DNA of 64,000 nt from Rhizobium sp. L43 (GTDB lineage: Bacteria > Pseudomonadota > Alphaproteobacteria > Rhizobiales > Rhizobiaceae). The notes under the pieces are model-generated. The model did not search any database. It had not been told where the DNA came from and saw nothing but the letters and a program-made list of their open reading frames with translations. Made by a program: the position numbers and the translations under genes. The stretch is taken from the NCBI RefSeq assembly GCF_002531725.1, contig NZ_NWSQ01000007.1, positions 1-64,000 on the forward strand, read 5' to 3'. Shown piece by piece: positions 1 through 8,166 of this stretch. The first letter of the stretch is position 1, and each line of letters starts with the position of its first letter.

Positions 1-996
1 AAGCCCGACTCGGGCGATCGATCGGCGCTCCGCCGCTTGCTTTTGGCGTTACGGGAGAAAGGCTTAATACCAGCCGCACTTCCGATTCCGCGCAGTGAGC
101 ACGAGAAGATCGTCGATGTATTCGGGCAATATCTCTCGACTGAGAGAGGGCTCGCCGCCGCGACTGTGGGGAGCCACAAGCTTCTGTCGCTTCGATTTCT
201 CCGGGAGGTGTGTCCTTTAGGCGTAGACGGGTTTGCAGCGCTCACCCCGCAGACCGTGATCGGTTATGTCGAGCGACATGCGCTCGACGGTTCCGCCGAC
301 AGTGGCAAAGCCATGTGCGGGGTTGTGCGTGCCTTCCTGCGCTATTTGCATCTGAAGGGTTTCATCTCGATGCCGCTTGCTGGCTGTGTGCCGTCCATCC
401 GCCGCTGGCGACTTGCCGGCCTTCCAACATTCCTGCCGCCGGAGAAGGTGCAAAAGGTTCTCGATGCCTGTGATCGGACGACGGCAATGGGTCGTCGGGA
501 CTATGCGGTTCTGATGATCCTCGCCAAGCTCGGTTTGCGCGCCAGCGAAGTTTCCAACCTCAATCTTGACGATATCGACTGGCAGTCGGGCACGATCCTC
601 GTACACGGAAAGGGACGACGCCAAGCGACTATGCCGCTGCGTCACGACGTCGGAGCAGCGATCGTCGCTTATATCCGACATGGGCGTCCAGCCTCGGCAT
701 GTCGACGACTTTTCCTACGAACACTCGCCCCGCACGTGGGTTTTACATCTGGCAGCGCCATCACGTGGATCGCTAAGCAAGCACTCGAACAGGCCGACAT
801 TGAAGGCTATGCGCATCACGGCGCCCATCTTTTCCGCCACAGCCTTGCGACTGACCTTTTGCGATCGGGCGCCAGCTTTGCCGAGATCGGCCAACTGCTC
901 CGCCATCGAAGCATCGACAGTACAAGAATCTATGCCAAGCTCGATATTGAGAAGCTGCGTGAACTGAGCCTACCCTGGCCGGGAGGTGTCCAATGA
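1..996 (+). CDS. ritA: Tyrosine recombinase RitA-like, 5'-partial
   Basis: First of the three RIT recombinases, which act together in DNA strand exchange by an incompletely known mechanism. The reading frame is open from base 1, so the start lies upstream of the window and 331 residues are visible. An N-terminal SAM-like core-binding domain is followed by the catalytic domain. Catalytic features visible are Arg in LGLRASEV, the HxxR box in HLFRHSLA, a later His in LLRHRSID and the nucleophile Tyr in TRIYAKL. The stop codon overlaps the start of the next gene. The Met-like TTG at 37 is probably internal. Confidence 0.85.
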   Translation, partial: KPDSGDRSALRRLLLALREKGLIPAALPIPRSEHEKIVDVFGQYLSTERGLAAATVGSHKLLSLRFLREVCPLGVDGFAALTPQTVIGYVERHALDGSADSGKAMCGVVRAFLRYLHLKGFISMPLAGCVPSIRRWRLAGLPTFLPPEKVQKVLDACDRTTAMGRRDYAVLMILAKLGLRASEVSNLNLDDIDWQSGTILVHGKGRRQATMPLRHDVGAAIVAYIRHGRPASACRRLFLRTLAPHVGFTSGSAITWIAKQALEQADIEGYAHHGAHLFRHSLATDLLRSGASFAEIGQLLRHRSIDSTRIYAKLDIEKLRELSLPWPGGVQ

Positions 997-1916
997 GCCG
1001 GCTTCGCACCGCGTTTGAGCGCTACATCGGCATGCGCCAAGGGCTGGGATACAAATATGACGGTCCGGCAAAACGATTGTCGGAGTTCGTCGCTTTCATG
1101 GAATCCCGCGGCGCCGAGACCATCACGAATGATCTGGCAATGGAGTGGGTCACCTCGATGGGCCGGCAGCCAAGCTGGTCCATCCGCCTGGCTGATGTGC
1201 GCTGCTTTGCCCAGCACCTGACTCATTTCGATCCTTTGACGGAAGTGCCACCGAGCCACGCTGTGGCGCCGGCACGGCGGACAAAGCCCTACATCTATAG
1301 CGAGATCGAGATTCAGACACTTTTGGCGGCGGCACTGTCGTTGCCGCCGGCCAACGCTCTGCGGCGCTGGACATATCACTGCCTGTTCGGGCTGATAGCA
1401 GTGGCCGGACTGCGCCATTCCGAAGCGCTCAGCCTGCTCCGGGCCGATGTCGATCTCGACCAGGGCGTCCTCACCATCCGAGAGACAAAGTTTGGCAAGT
1501 CACGGCTGGTCCCGCTGCATGCCACGACAATTGCTGTCCTTTCGGGCTACGCCGCCCGACGCGATGCACACCTTGGTACGCCGCGCAGTCCCTATTTCTT
1601 CGTCGCCGAACAAGGCGGCAGATTGCTGCATCAATACGTGCATCGCGTGTTTTGGCGACTATCCCGGCAAATCGGATTACGACAGGAGGGGAATCGAGAT
1701 GGCCCACGGATTCATGATCTTCGTCACCGTTTCGCCGTCCAGACCCTGATCAACTGGCATCGCGCCGGCGAAGATGTGGAACGCGAGCTGCCCGTTCTCT
1801 CAACCTTCCTCGGCCATGCCAATGTTCGCGACACCTATTGGTATCTGTCGGCCACGCCGGAACTGATGAACCATGCCGTACGGCGATTGGATAAGCGTTG
1901 GGAGGTCCGGTCATGA
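993..1916 (+). CDS. ritB: Tyrosine recombinase RitB-like
   Basis: Second RIT recombinase, 307 residues. The ATG at 993 overlaps the preceding stop (ATGA), which implies translational coupling. A phage-integrase-type catalytic domain fills the C-terminal half: Arg in AGLRHSEA, HDLRHRFA as the HxxR box, LGHANVRD, and the Tyr nucleophile in DTYWYLS. All core residues appear present, so the protein may be active. Family membership is clear. The specific role of each RIT subunit is not established from the sequence. Confidence 0.88.
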   Translation: MSRLRTAFERYIGMRQGLGYKYDGPAKRLSEFVAFMESRGAETITNDLAMEWVTSMGRQPSWSIRLADVRCFAQHLTHFDPLTEVPPSHAVAPARRTKPYIYSEIEIQTLLAAALSLPPANALRRWTYHCLFGLIAVAGLRHSEALSLLRADVDLDQGVLTIRETKFGKSRLVPLHATTIAVLSGYAARRDAHLGTPRSPYFFVAEQGGRLLHQYVHRVFWRLSRQIGLRQEGNRDGPRIHDLRHRFAVQTLINWHRAGEDVERELPVLSTFLGHANVRDTYWYLSATPELMNHAVRRLDKRWEVRS

Positions 1917-2914
1917 GACACACGAACGACCTGCCCGTGCTAATCGAGCGGTGGTTTACGGATCGGCTTATGAAGCATCGAGGTGTAAGTTCCAATACCA
2001 TCGCCTCCTATCGCGACACCTTCAGGCTCCTGTTTGCTTTCGCACAGACGCGCATTGGGAGATCCCCATCCCAGTTGACGCTGCGGGATTTGGACGCTCC
2101 TTTCATCGGCGCATTCCTGGAGGATCTTGAGACGCAGAGATCCGCCTCGGTGCGAACCCGGAATCTCCGCCTCACAGCCATCCGCTCTTTCTTCCGATAT
2201 GCGGCGTTTGAGGAGCCGGCACACAGCGCCCACATTCAGCGTGTGCTCGCGATCCCCAGCAAGCGATGCGACAAGCGGCAGCTTCAGTTCCTAACCAGGC
2301 CCGAGATTGAAGCGATCCTGGACTGTACGGATCGAAACACGTGGCTAGGACGCCGCGATTACACTCTGCTATTGCTGGCCGCGCAAACGGGGCTGCGGGT
2401 CTCGGAGATCATCGACCTCGACCGAGACTCGGTAGTGCTCGGCCGCGGTGCGCATGTGCAATGCGTTGGCAAGGGCCGCAAAGAGCGAAGTACGCCGCTC
2501 ACGAAGGTTGCACAGCAAGCCCTCCAGCGGTGGCTCAGGGAGCCAGGGAAGCGGGGCGCAACGGCTCTCTTTCCGAATATGCACGGTGGCAGGCTCAGCG
2601 CGGACGGCGTGCAGGCGCTGCTGAACAAATATGTCGCCAAAGCACGTGAGCACTGCATCTCCCTTCGCTCAAAGCGGGTCTCGCCCCATGTCTTGCGGCA
2701 CTCCGCTGCCATGGAGTTGCTGCAGGCGGGCGTCGACTGCTCCGTAATTGCCCTGTGGTTGGGCCACGAAGCGATGGAAACGACGTTGACCTATCTTCAT
2801 GCACATCTCGAACTGAAGGAATCTGCACTCGCAAAGCTGAAGCCGTACGAACGCGCCAAGGCCGAGCGATTTCGACCAAGCGACCGGGTTCTGGAATTCC
2901 TGAACGCCCTCTGA
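1913..2914 (+). CDS. ritC: Tyrosine recombinase RitC-like
   Basis: Third RIT recombinase, 333 residues from the ATG at 1913. That ATG overlaps the stop of the second gene (ATGA), and this coupling decides the start over an in-frame TTG at 1898. N-terminal core-binding domain, then the catalytic domain with Arg in TGLRVSEI, HxxR box in HVLRHSAA, His in LGHEAMET and the Tyr nucleophile in LTYLHAHL. The element's terminal inverted repeat begins six bases after the stop codon. Confidence 0.88.
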   Translation: MRHTNDLPVLIERWFTDRLMKHRGVSSNTIASYRDTFRLLFAFAQTRIGRSPSQLTLRDLDAPFIGAFLEDLETQRSASVRTRNLRLTAIRSFFRYAAFEEPAHSAHIQRVLAIPSKRCDKRQLQFLTRPEIEAILDCTDRNTWLGRRDYTLLLLAAQTGLRVSEIIDLDRDSVVLGRGAHVQCVGKGRKERSTPLTKVAQQALQRWLREPGKRGATALFPNMHGGRLSADGVQALLNKYVAKAREHCISLRSKRVSPHVLRHSAAMELLQAGVDCSVIALWLGHEAMETTLTYLHAHLELKESALAKLKPYERAKAERFRPSDRVLEFLNAL

Positions 2915-2920
2915 GCATGA

Positions 2921-3015
2921 GAACTATGCCGAGTGCCAAACAAACAGCGACCCGCCGAACTGGCCGGGAACGCACGGTTTGCTGCAAACAATAGAAGAGA
3001 CACTCGGCATAGTTC
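2921..3015. repeat. Terminal inverted repeat of the RIT element
   Basis: GAACTATGCCGAGTG at 2921-2935 is repeated as a perfect inverted copy at 3001-3015, with 65 bases between the arms. Its position directly behind the third recombinase gene suggests a recombinase-binding end structure. It could in principle also act as a transcription stop, but no T-run follows. Confidence 0.7.
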
Positions 3016-3032
3016 GACGGTCGGCATAAAGC

Positions 3033-3170
3033 GCCAAGCTCAACGATATCGATCCGCAGGCTTGGCTTGCCGACGTCCTCGCCCGCATCGCCGACACACC
3101 GATCGGAAGGCTGGAGCAACTGCTTCCATGGAACTGGACACTGCACGCCATCGACGCCCAAGCGGCATAG
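3033..3170 (+). pseudogene. IS66-family transposase (TnpC), C-terminal fragment
   Basis: A 45-residue open stretch ending at TAG 3168-3170 matches the conserved IS66 TnpC tail: KLNDIDPQAWLADVLARIAD, then a RLEQLLPWNW-type ending. There is no catalytic domain upstream because the RIT end lies 18 bases before it. It is a relic, probably the 3' part of an IS66 copy disrupted by the RIT element. Confidence 0.75.
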
Positions 3171-3232
3171 CCTGCGGCCTGCACCCGGTCGCAAAGCTGA
3201 GAGAGCGCCCCATAATGAACAAGCGCCGTTGC

Positions 3233-3349
3233 CTATCTGCTTGATCCGTTCTTGCAGTGAGCGCACCAAATTCCCTTGCTTGGGGATTGTAGGGCGGGTT
3301 TGCCGCATCGTGGACAGATCGTTGCAATGGAGCCAGTTTTATAGGTCAT
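3233..3349 (-). CDS. Small zinc-ribbon-like protein, 38 residues
   Basis: A very short reading frame starts at ATG 3349, preceded by a GGAG-type ribosome site about 7 bases upstream. It encodes 38 residues with two Cys pairs, ICPRCGKP and WCAHCKNG, 15 residues apart, as in a rubredoxin-like zinc ribbon. I do not recognise a named family. The paired CPxC/CxxC spacing and the ribosome site are the only evidence. It sits alone between IS fragments, so it may be a surviving gene or a scrap of a larger one. Confidence 0.4.
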   Translation of the reverse strand: MTYKTGSIATICPRCGKPALQSPSKGIWCAHCKNGSSR

Positions 3350-3515
3350 TGCTCGCTCCCATATCGCCACAAGAAAAACGCTCGTACGCCTTCATAAGGC
3401 TTGTTCCTGCTTTCTCCAATCGTCAGAGCGAATTCTGAAGGTGATGATGGAGAGATCAGGCCATGCACAGTTCGGCCATCAACAAGGCGGCCCTCACCGG
3501 ACGCTTACGATCACA

Positions 3516-3956
3516 GCCGTTCCGTACAAAATCCACACTGTTCTCACCGACAATGGCATCCAGTTCACCACGCCAGGTGCGGGCGGCTCAGCTGTTCCGC
3601 TTATCAAGGAAGCGATCGCAAATGGCGAAATATTCCGGGCTCATGCTTTCGAATATACCTGCGCCAAGAACGATATCGAACACCGGACCACCCAGCCGAA
3701 ACATCCCTGGACCAATGGCCAGGTCGAGCGAATGAACCGGACGATCAAGGATGCAACCGTCAAACGCTATTACTACGAGAGCTATGATCAGCTTCGTCAG
3801 CACCTGGCTGACTTCGTCGCTGCCTACAATTTCGGCCGTCGCCTCAAGACCCTCAAAGGTCTCACGCCCTACGAATTCATTTGCAAACAATGGACAAAAG
3901 AGCCCGAACGATTCAGACTCGATCCAACCCATCAAATGCCGGGACTAAACATCTAG
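3516..3956 (+). pseudogene. IS481-family transposase, C-terminal part
   Basis: About 146 residues of an rve-type integrase core of the IS481 family. It begins inside the catalytic domain (VPYKIHTVLTDNGIQFT carries the second catalytic Asp), continues through NDIEHRTTQPKHPWTNGQ with the final catalytic Glu in QVERMNRT, and has an apparently complete C-terminus ending HQMPGLNI. The N-terminal helix-turn-helix and first Asp are absent; the upstream open frame is unrelated sequence. A truncated, inactive remnant. Confidence 0.8.
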
Positions 3957-3989
3957 TACAAAACAGCGCTGAAACAGGTTTCCCGTGCT

Positions 3990-4260
3990 TCAGCCGCGCT
4001 CAGCGGCAGCGATAACCGGCGGTGACCTCGTCTTTTGCGAAGGGCAGTGGTGGCTTGTTCCTTTTCCTCCAGCGCCGAAGTCTCGTTGCTCGGCCTCTTC
4101 AAGCCGAAGCAGAAGCTGCTCCGGGAAGCGTCTCTGCCCCTCGACCAAAGCGGTGACTCTGTAATTCCTTGATGATCTGACGCGGGCGGGCGTTCTCTGC
4201 CTCGCGCGAAAGCACCATCGCTTTCGAGGCGCTGTCGGAATTATTAATCTCTCGAGCCGG
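3990..4260 (-). pseudogene. IS66-family transposase (TnpC), frameshifted N-terminal relic
   Basis: On the minus strand, residues resembling the IS66 TnpC N-terminus can be read. One frame gives SREAENARPRQIIKELQ and HRFGRGAETLP. After a frame change it continues as EQLLLRLEEAEQ. Both belong to the conserved leucine-rich N-terminal stretch of TnpC. At least one frameshift is needed and the catalytic domain is missing. Its orientation is opposite to the IS66 tail at 3033-3170, so these are two separate or rearranged remnants. Confidence 0.6.
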
Positions 4261-4299
4261 ATCGTGATTCCGAGTCTGAGCCTTTGCGGACACGAGGAC

Positions 4300-4692
4300 T
4301 TATCTTTGGGACCTTCTGCGATTGTCTTCATGTTTGAAGTGATGGCGTATTCCTTGTCCTGCGAAAGGCTCGTCTGAAAACCGTCCGATGACGTGAAGAT
4401 GGACATGGGGAACGGTCTGCCCAGCAGCCTGTCCGATGTTCCATCCGATATTGTAACCTTGCGGTCCCTCCTCATCGAGGAGCAGCTTTGCTCTGCTGAG
4501 GAGGTCGAATGTTTCGAGCCACTCGTCCTGAGTTAAGTCGAAGGGTGCCGAGACGTGTCGAAAGGGAATGATCATCCCCGCGCATTGCAGCACTGGATCA
4601 AGGCTGCGAAGGAAATACGTACTGCGGTTTTCCAGCAAAGCAGCGTCTTTGGCAGAACGGTTGGGGTGGCAAAAGGGGCAGCGCGAGATCAT
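4300..4692 (-). CDS. HIT (histidine triad) family protein
   Basis: 130-residue HIT-domain protein, probably a nucleotide-binding phosphoramidase or dinucleotide hydrolase acting in the cytoplasm. The active-site triad HxHxHxx is visible as HVHLHVI, followed by GRFSDEPF. A Cys pair near the N-terminus (CPFCH) is typical of a zinc-binding HIT subgroup. The ATG at 4692 is chosen because GGAGG lies about 9 bases upstream; an ATG at 4713 in frame has no such site. The gene is intact and isolated among transposon relics. Confidence 0.8.
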   Translation of the reverse strand: MISRCPFCHPNRSAKDAALLENRSTYFLRSLDPVLQCAGMIIPFRHVSAPFDLTQDEWLETFDLLSRAKLLLDEEGPQGYNIGWNIGQAAGQTVPHVHLHVIGRFSDEPFAGQGIRHHFKHEDNRRRSQR

Positions 4693-5002
4693 GGCTGGTG
4701 GCCTCCAAAGCAACGTTCGTCCGACTTACAGCACAGAGGCGAAGAGTTTGTGAACACACTTGCGTGGAATGACCGCAGAGCGCGCGAAGCCGTCATTCAG
4801 CGATCTAGCCGAGGAGATGAAGAGCAAGAAGGCGAGATATGAGATGGCGGCAGGCACTTCCCGGGCTCGCGTCTTCTCACATGGGTTCCGTTCCATCTGC
4901 AGGAGTCCGGTACAGGATCAGAGTTTACGCGTCTATAGTACGAGTAATCGCTCGGAAAATTGACATTTGTTCCCGTCGGACCAGTTTCAAAGAGGTGTCT
5001 CG
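4693..5002. other. Stretch without a supported gene
   Basis: Between the HIT gene and the tfuA-like remnant. Short open frames exist on the plus strand (for example from 4766), but none has a recognisable family or a convincing ribosome site. Probably decayed sequence, possibly including the lost 5' part of the tfuA-like gene. Confidence 0.4.
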
Positions 5003-5484
5003 ATGGTCGGCCTCAGTGAAATCTATGACGCTTTTGCGAGTGGCGCACTGGAAAACGATGCGGATGTCGCACAAGCGCACGGGCCGGCCGAGATGGACTT
5101 CATTCCGCTCAGCGAACCCCTTGTCAACGTGCGCGCGACGATCTCGCGATGTCTGCAATGCTCACAAATTGCGAGTGCTGAGCACGATCAATTGCAGGCC
5201 GCCGCCAAAGGAATATTCTTCAAGGATCGGACCTACCGCCGGCCGGCTTGTGCAGTCAGTGACTCAGGATGCCGATCGCGCAGGCGTGGTGCTGGCACTC
5301 TTGCGTGCCAACAGCGTCAACTTGAAACTGGACGACGGACAGTTGCTTGTAGAAACCGTGATACGCCGGATAGCCGCTTTAATCCCGAATTCAGCTGGCC
5401 GTTTGAAGCGACCAGCGTCTGGAACGCCATGTTTCCTGTTGCTAGACCGGAATCGTACCACCTGCGCCAACTGAGCATTGATCC
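5003..5484 (+). pseudogene. TfuA-like protein, degraded
   Basis: TfuA-family proteins partner YcaO enzymes in peptide thioamidation; the name comes from trifolitoxin genes of R. leguminosarum. The region SEIYDAFASGALENDADVA, then HGPAEMDFIPLSEPLVNVRA, matches the conserved core. It continues to FFKDRTYR, then shifts frame near 5240 (RLVQSVTQDADRAGVVLALL) and back near 5375 (FSWPFEATSVWN). The N-terminal half is missing and the C-terminus is cut by the left end of the IS6 element at 5485. No YcaO gene is in the window, so this is a dead remnant. Confidence 0.65.
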
Positions 5485-6293
5485 GGGCGATGTCACGTTG
5501 TTCGCTTAATCCCCGACAAGGCGTTTGCCGATGAACTTACGCAGTTGCGCCGGTCACGGCTTTCCACTGCGCTATTGCGCGGATGCGATTAATGTGGGTG
5601 GCGAGGGCTGAGCGTTTCTGGTGCGGCGGGACGAAAAGATTTCTGATTGCTGAAAAGACCGAGATGAAACGCTGCAAGCCGCCGGCAGATCGAAATCCCT
5701 GCATCATTCGTTCTCGTTTTCGAAGTGGCACGTGAGAATTCTCCGCGCGATTGTTCAGCCCCTTGTGCGAGCGATGCTCGACAGCCGACATCACGTCGCG
5801 TCTTGCCGCTCCATATGAGCGCAGCTTGTCGGTGACGATCCGCTTCGGCGCCAAGCCTTGCTTCTTCAGCAGCCTGACCAGCAATCTCTTGGCAGCTTTG
5901 GTATCGCGCCGCGCCTGGACGATCTCGTCAAGAACGTACCCGTCATGGTCAACGGCACGCCAAAGCCAATGTTTGCGGCCGCCGATGGAAATCACGACCT
6001 CGTCCAGATGCCAGATATCCTTTCGCGACGGCTTCTTTCTGCGCAACTGCTTCGCGTAAGCCGCGGCGAATTTGCAGCCCCATCGCCGTATCGTTTCGTA
6101 GGACACGACAATGCCACGCTCCAACAGCATTTCCTCGACCAGCCGCAGGCTCAACGGAAACCGGAAGTACAGCCACACCGCATGGGCGATGATCTGCGGT
6201 GGAAAGCGGTGGTTTTTGTAATTGATCGTCGTCGAGCTCATCCTCGCCCCATTATCCCTCAACCGTTAAGCTGCAGACAACGTGACATCGCCC
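5485..6293. mobile_element. IS6-family insertion sequence, complete, 809 bp
   Basis: Bounded by 17-bp perfect terminal inverted repeats, GGGCGATGTCACGTTGT at 5485-5501 and its reverse complement at 6277-6293, enclosing one intact transposase gene on the minus strand. The flanking 8-mers ATTGATCC and CCATGCCG differ. There is thus no target duplication, and the two flanks were probably joined by cointegrate resolution or deletion. The left flank is tfuA-like; the right flank is a PAPS-reductase-like gene. Confidence 0.9.
5537..6241 (-). CDS. IS6-family transposase
   Basis: 234-residue DDE transposase of the IS6/IS26 type. An N-terminal zinc-finger/HTH region (YKNHRFPPQIIAHAVWLYFR) is followed by the DDE core: Asp in WHLDEVVI, Asp in IVTDKLRSYG and Glu in NNRAENSH, with the usual RERMMQGFRS block after it. 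Length and residues indicate an active enzyme. The ATG at 6241 gives the usual family N-terminus; an in-frame ATG at 6262 is less likely. Confidence 0.93.
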   Translation of the reverse strand: MSSTTINYKNHRFPPQIIAHAVWLYFRFPLSLRLVEEMLLERGIVVSYETIRRWGCKFAAAYAKQLRRKKPSRKDIWHLDEVVISIGGRKHWLWRAVDHDGYVLDEIVQARRDTKAAKRLLVRLLKKQGLAPKRIVTDKLRSYGAARRDVMSAVEHRSHKGLNNRAENSHVPLRKRERMMQGFRSAGGLQRFISVFSAIRNLFVPPHQKRSALATHINRIRAIAQWKAVTGATA

Positions 6294-7092
6294 CCATGCC
6301 GGATTGCGCGATTTTCGCCGATACCGGCCGGGAGCCTCGCGCCGTCTACGACCATCTCGCATGGCTGATGTGCGGCAACGTTCTGCCCTTTCCCGTCCAC
6401 ATCGTCTCAGCGGGCAACATCCGCGACGAGCTTGCCGCCGCCGCCGATGGCAAGCGCTGTGCCTCTATCCCCGCCTTCGTTAAGACCGTTGCGAGGTGCC
6501 GGTCGTTGATGAGGACGAGGAGGGGGAAACCACCGTGATCGGCACCCGCCGGACCTCGACCGAGATGGTCTCGATCGGCATGATCCGAAGGCAATGCACG
6601 ACGGATTTCAAGATCGTTCCGATAAGGCGGAAAGTCCGGGACCTGGCCGGGCTGACGCGGAAGCGCTCGCCGGACCACGCCGTCGTCGAACAGTGGATCG
6701 GCATCTCGACGGATGAGATCATCCGGGCCAAGCCGAGCTTCGAGCCCTGGCAGGTCAAGCGCTTTCCGCTGATCGAGAAGCGGATGAGCCGAAGGGATTG
6801 CCTCGCCTGGCTGCGCCACCACGGCTATCCCCAGCCGCCCGGGTCGGCTTGCATCGGCTGCCCCTTCCATGACAACGGCCGCTGGCGCCACATGCGCGAC
6901 CACGATCCCGTTGCCTGGACCGCCGCGGTCGAGATCGACCGGCGGCTGCGCACCGGTATCCGGGGCATCCGCGGCGAGCTGTTCCTCCATCGGTCCTGTG
7001 TGCCCCTTGAATATGCGGACCTGTCGACGGCCGCCGACCACGGCCAGCTCGATCTATGGCCGAACGAATGCGAGGGGATGTGCGGTGTCTGA
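6294..7092 (+). pseudogene. PAPS-reductase-like (PP-loop) protein, truncated and frameshifted
   Basis: A phosphoadenosine-phosphosulfate-reductase-like family common on rhizobial plasmids; its role is unproven. The first segment, MPDCAIFADTGREPRAVYDH, starts directly at the IS6 end, so the N-terminus with the PP-loop is lost. Near 6485-6496 the frame changes; the second frame continues from VPVVDEDEEGE through IGISTDEIIRAKPSFEPWQV and a Cys-rich CIGCPFHDN to the usual LDLWPNECEGMCGV ending. Both the IS insertion and the frameshift inactivate it. Confidence 0.8.
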
Positions 7093-7318
7093 TCGTCACA
7101 GATCCTCAAAGGCCGAGGTGAGTAACCCTCTCCTTGCATTGCCGGCGGCGCAGCACATAAAAGCGCTGCCGCCGGAAGCGCGGCAGGCGCTTTCCGCTCT
7201 GCTACGCGAGCTGTCGCTCCTCGCGAGCGCGCCGAGAAGAGCTGGCGGCAGAACAAGGCGCCGATGGCAGCCTATTGGAAGGCGGTCAGCGTCTACGCCG
7301 GTCATCTCCATCGTGTAG
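7085..7318 (+). pseudogene. Small conserved plasmid protein, frameshifted
   Basis: A GTG at 7085 overlaps the end of the PAPS-reductase-like frame and begins a short protein with LLALPAAQHIKALPPEARQAL. Around 7213-7230 the sequence leaves this frame. In the next frame it reads RERAEKSWRQNKAPMAAYWK and AVSVYAGHLHRV, which I recognise as the usual tail of a small hypothetical protein that follows PAPS-reductase-like genes on rhizobial plasmids. A single indel probably broke it. No function is known. Confidence 0.55.
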
Positions 7319-7427
7319 CCCGACCGAGAGCCGGAGAAACCCCGCGTTGAAAGTCAGCGGGCGGAAGGTGTTAAAGGGCAGGGGCCATGACTCCCCGCTT
7401 TCTCTGCAGACTTCGCGCGTGCATCGA

Positions 7428-7463
7428 TTGTGGTTTTCTGCATTTTCTGTATAATGCAGAAAA
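7428..7463 (+). promoter_or_regulatory. Promoter with operator dyad of the toxin-antitoxin operon
   Basis: TTGTGG (7428-7433) and TATAAT (7450-7455) are separated by 16 bases. A perfect 10-bp inverted repeat, TTTTCTGCAT (7434-7443) and ATGCAGAAAA (7454-7463), covers the spacer and the -10 box. This fits autorepression by the downstream Phd-type antitoxin, whose start is at 7482. Confidence 0.65.
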
Positions 7464-7481
7464 CTTGTTATGGAGCCTGTC

Positions 7482-7751
7482 ATGGACACCAAGACCGTAA
7501 CCACGGCGGAATTCATCCGTCACTTCGGACGCTATCACGACGAGGCGCGGCACGCGCCGATCACGCTCACCAAGCATGGTCGGGAATCGCTGGTCGTGCT
7601 CTCCACTGAACTGTTCGAGCGCCTGAAGGGCAACGAGGATCCCCGCCGTGTCTACGCCGCCGGCGAAACGCCGCCGGAACTGGCCGACCTGCTGCTCGGC
7701 GAACTCGACCGGCAATCGGCGGAATATCAGGCCGGCGATCATGACGACTGA
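7482..7751 (+). CDS. Type II antitoxin, Phd/YefM-like
   Basis: 89-residue protein with the N-terminal Phd/YefM DNA-binding fold: TTAEFIRHFGRYHDEARHAP, then ITLTKHGRESLVVLS. The C-terminal acidic stretch would wrap the toxin. The ATG at 7482 is favoured by GGAG about 6 bases upstream over an ATG at 7470. It overlaps the next gene by 11 bases and is preceded by a promoter with an operator dyad, so the pair is probably a translationally coupled, autoregulated module. Confidence 0.8.
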   Translation: MDTKTVTTAEFIRHFGRYHDEARHAPITLTKHGRESLVVLSTELFERLKGNEDPRRVYAAGETPPELADLLLGELDRQSAEYQAGDHDD

Positions 7752-8166
7752 TCGCTTCCCGAACGGAACCATCGTCAGCTATCCCTATCTCTGGCGCTGG
7801 CAGGCGGCGGAGGGACGCGAGCATGGCGAGAAGGACCGGCCGGTCTGCCTGGCTCTGACGGTTCCCGATCCTCGCCAGAACATCACCCATCTCGTTATCC
7901 TGCCGATCTCCGGTACGCCGCCGCGCTCCGACCAGACCGTGCTTGAGATCCCCGACCTCGAGCTGCGTCGAGCCGGCCTCTCGGTCTTCAAGCGCGGCTG
8001 GATCACCGTCAGCGAATACAACTACGACATCGCCGAGCGGTCATGGTTTTTCGACACGGCGCAGTCGCCGCGCGGTCGGTTCGGTCCGCGTTTCCTCGAA
8101 GACATTCGCCAGGCATTGCGGCCGGTCCTCGCAGCCCATGCGGGCCGTATTGATCGCACCCGATAG
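7741..8166 (+). CDS. Putative toxin partner, PemK/MazF-like or unclassified
   Basis: 141-residue protein starting within the antitoxin gene (overlap 11 bases), the usual arrangement of a type II toxin. The N-terminus FPNGTIVSYPYLWRWQAAEG, then DRPVCLALTV, followed by THLVILPISGTPPRSDQT, resembles the PemK/MazF beta-barrel pattern (G.iv..p......KdRPvlvl...). The C-terminus is longer than usual and not recognised. Family assignment is tentative; operon position is the stronger evidence. Confidence 0.6.
   Translation: MTTDRFPNGTIVSYPYLWRWQAAEGREHGEKDRPVCLALTVPDPRQNITHLVILPISGTPPRSDQTVLEIPDLELRRAGLSVFKRGWITVSEYNYDIAERSWFFDTAQSPRGRFGPRFLEDIRQALRPVLAAHAGRIDRTR

Larger units (their letters stand above)
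1..3015 (+). mobile_element. RIT element (recombinase-in-trio), right part
   Basis: Three tyrosine-recombinase genes on the same strand overlap stop-to-start by 4 nt (ATGA) at both junctions. This is the hallmark of RIT elements. The unit ends in a 15-bp perfect inverted repeat pair (2921-2935 and 3001-3015), placed just after the third gene as RIT termini usually are. The left end lies outside the window. An IS66 transposase C-terminal fragment begins only 18 bases beyond the repeat, so the element probably sits in or beside an old IS66 copy. Confidence 0.75.
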
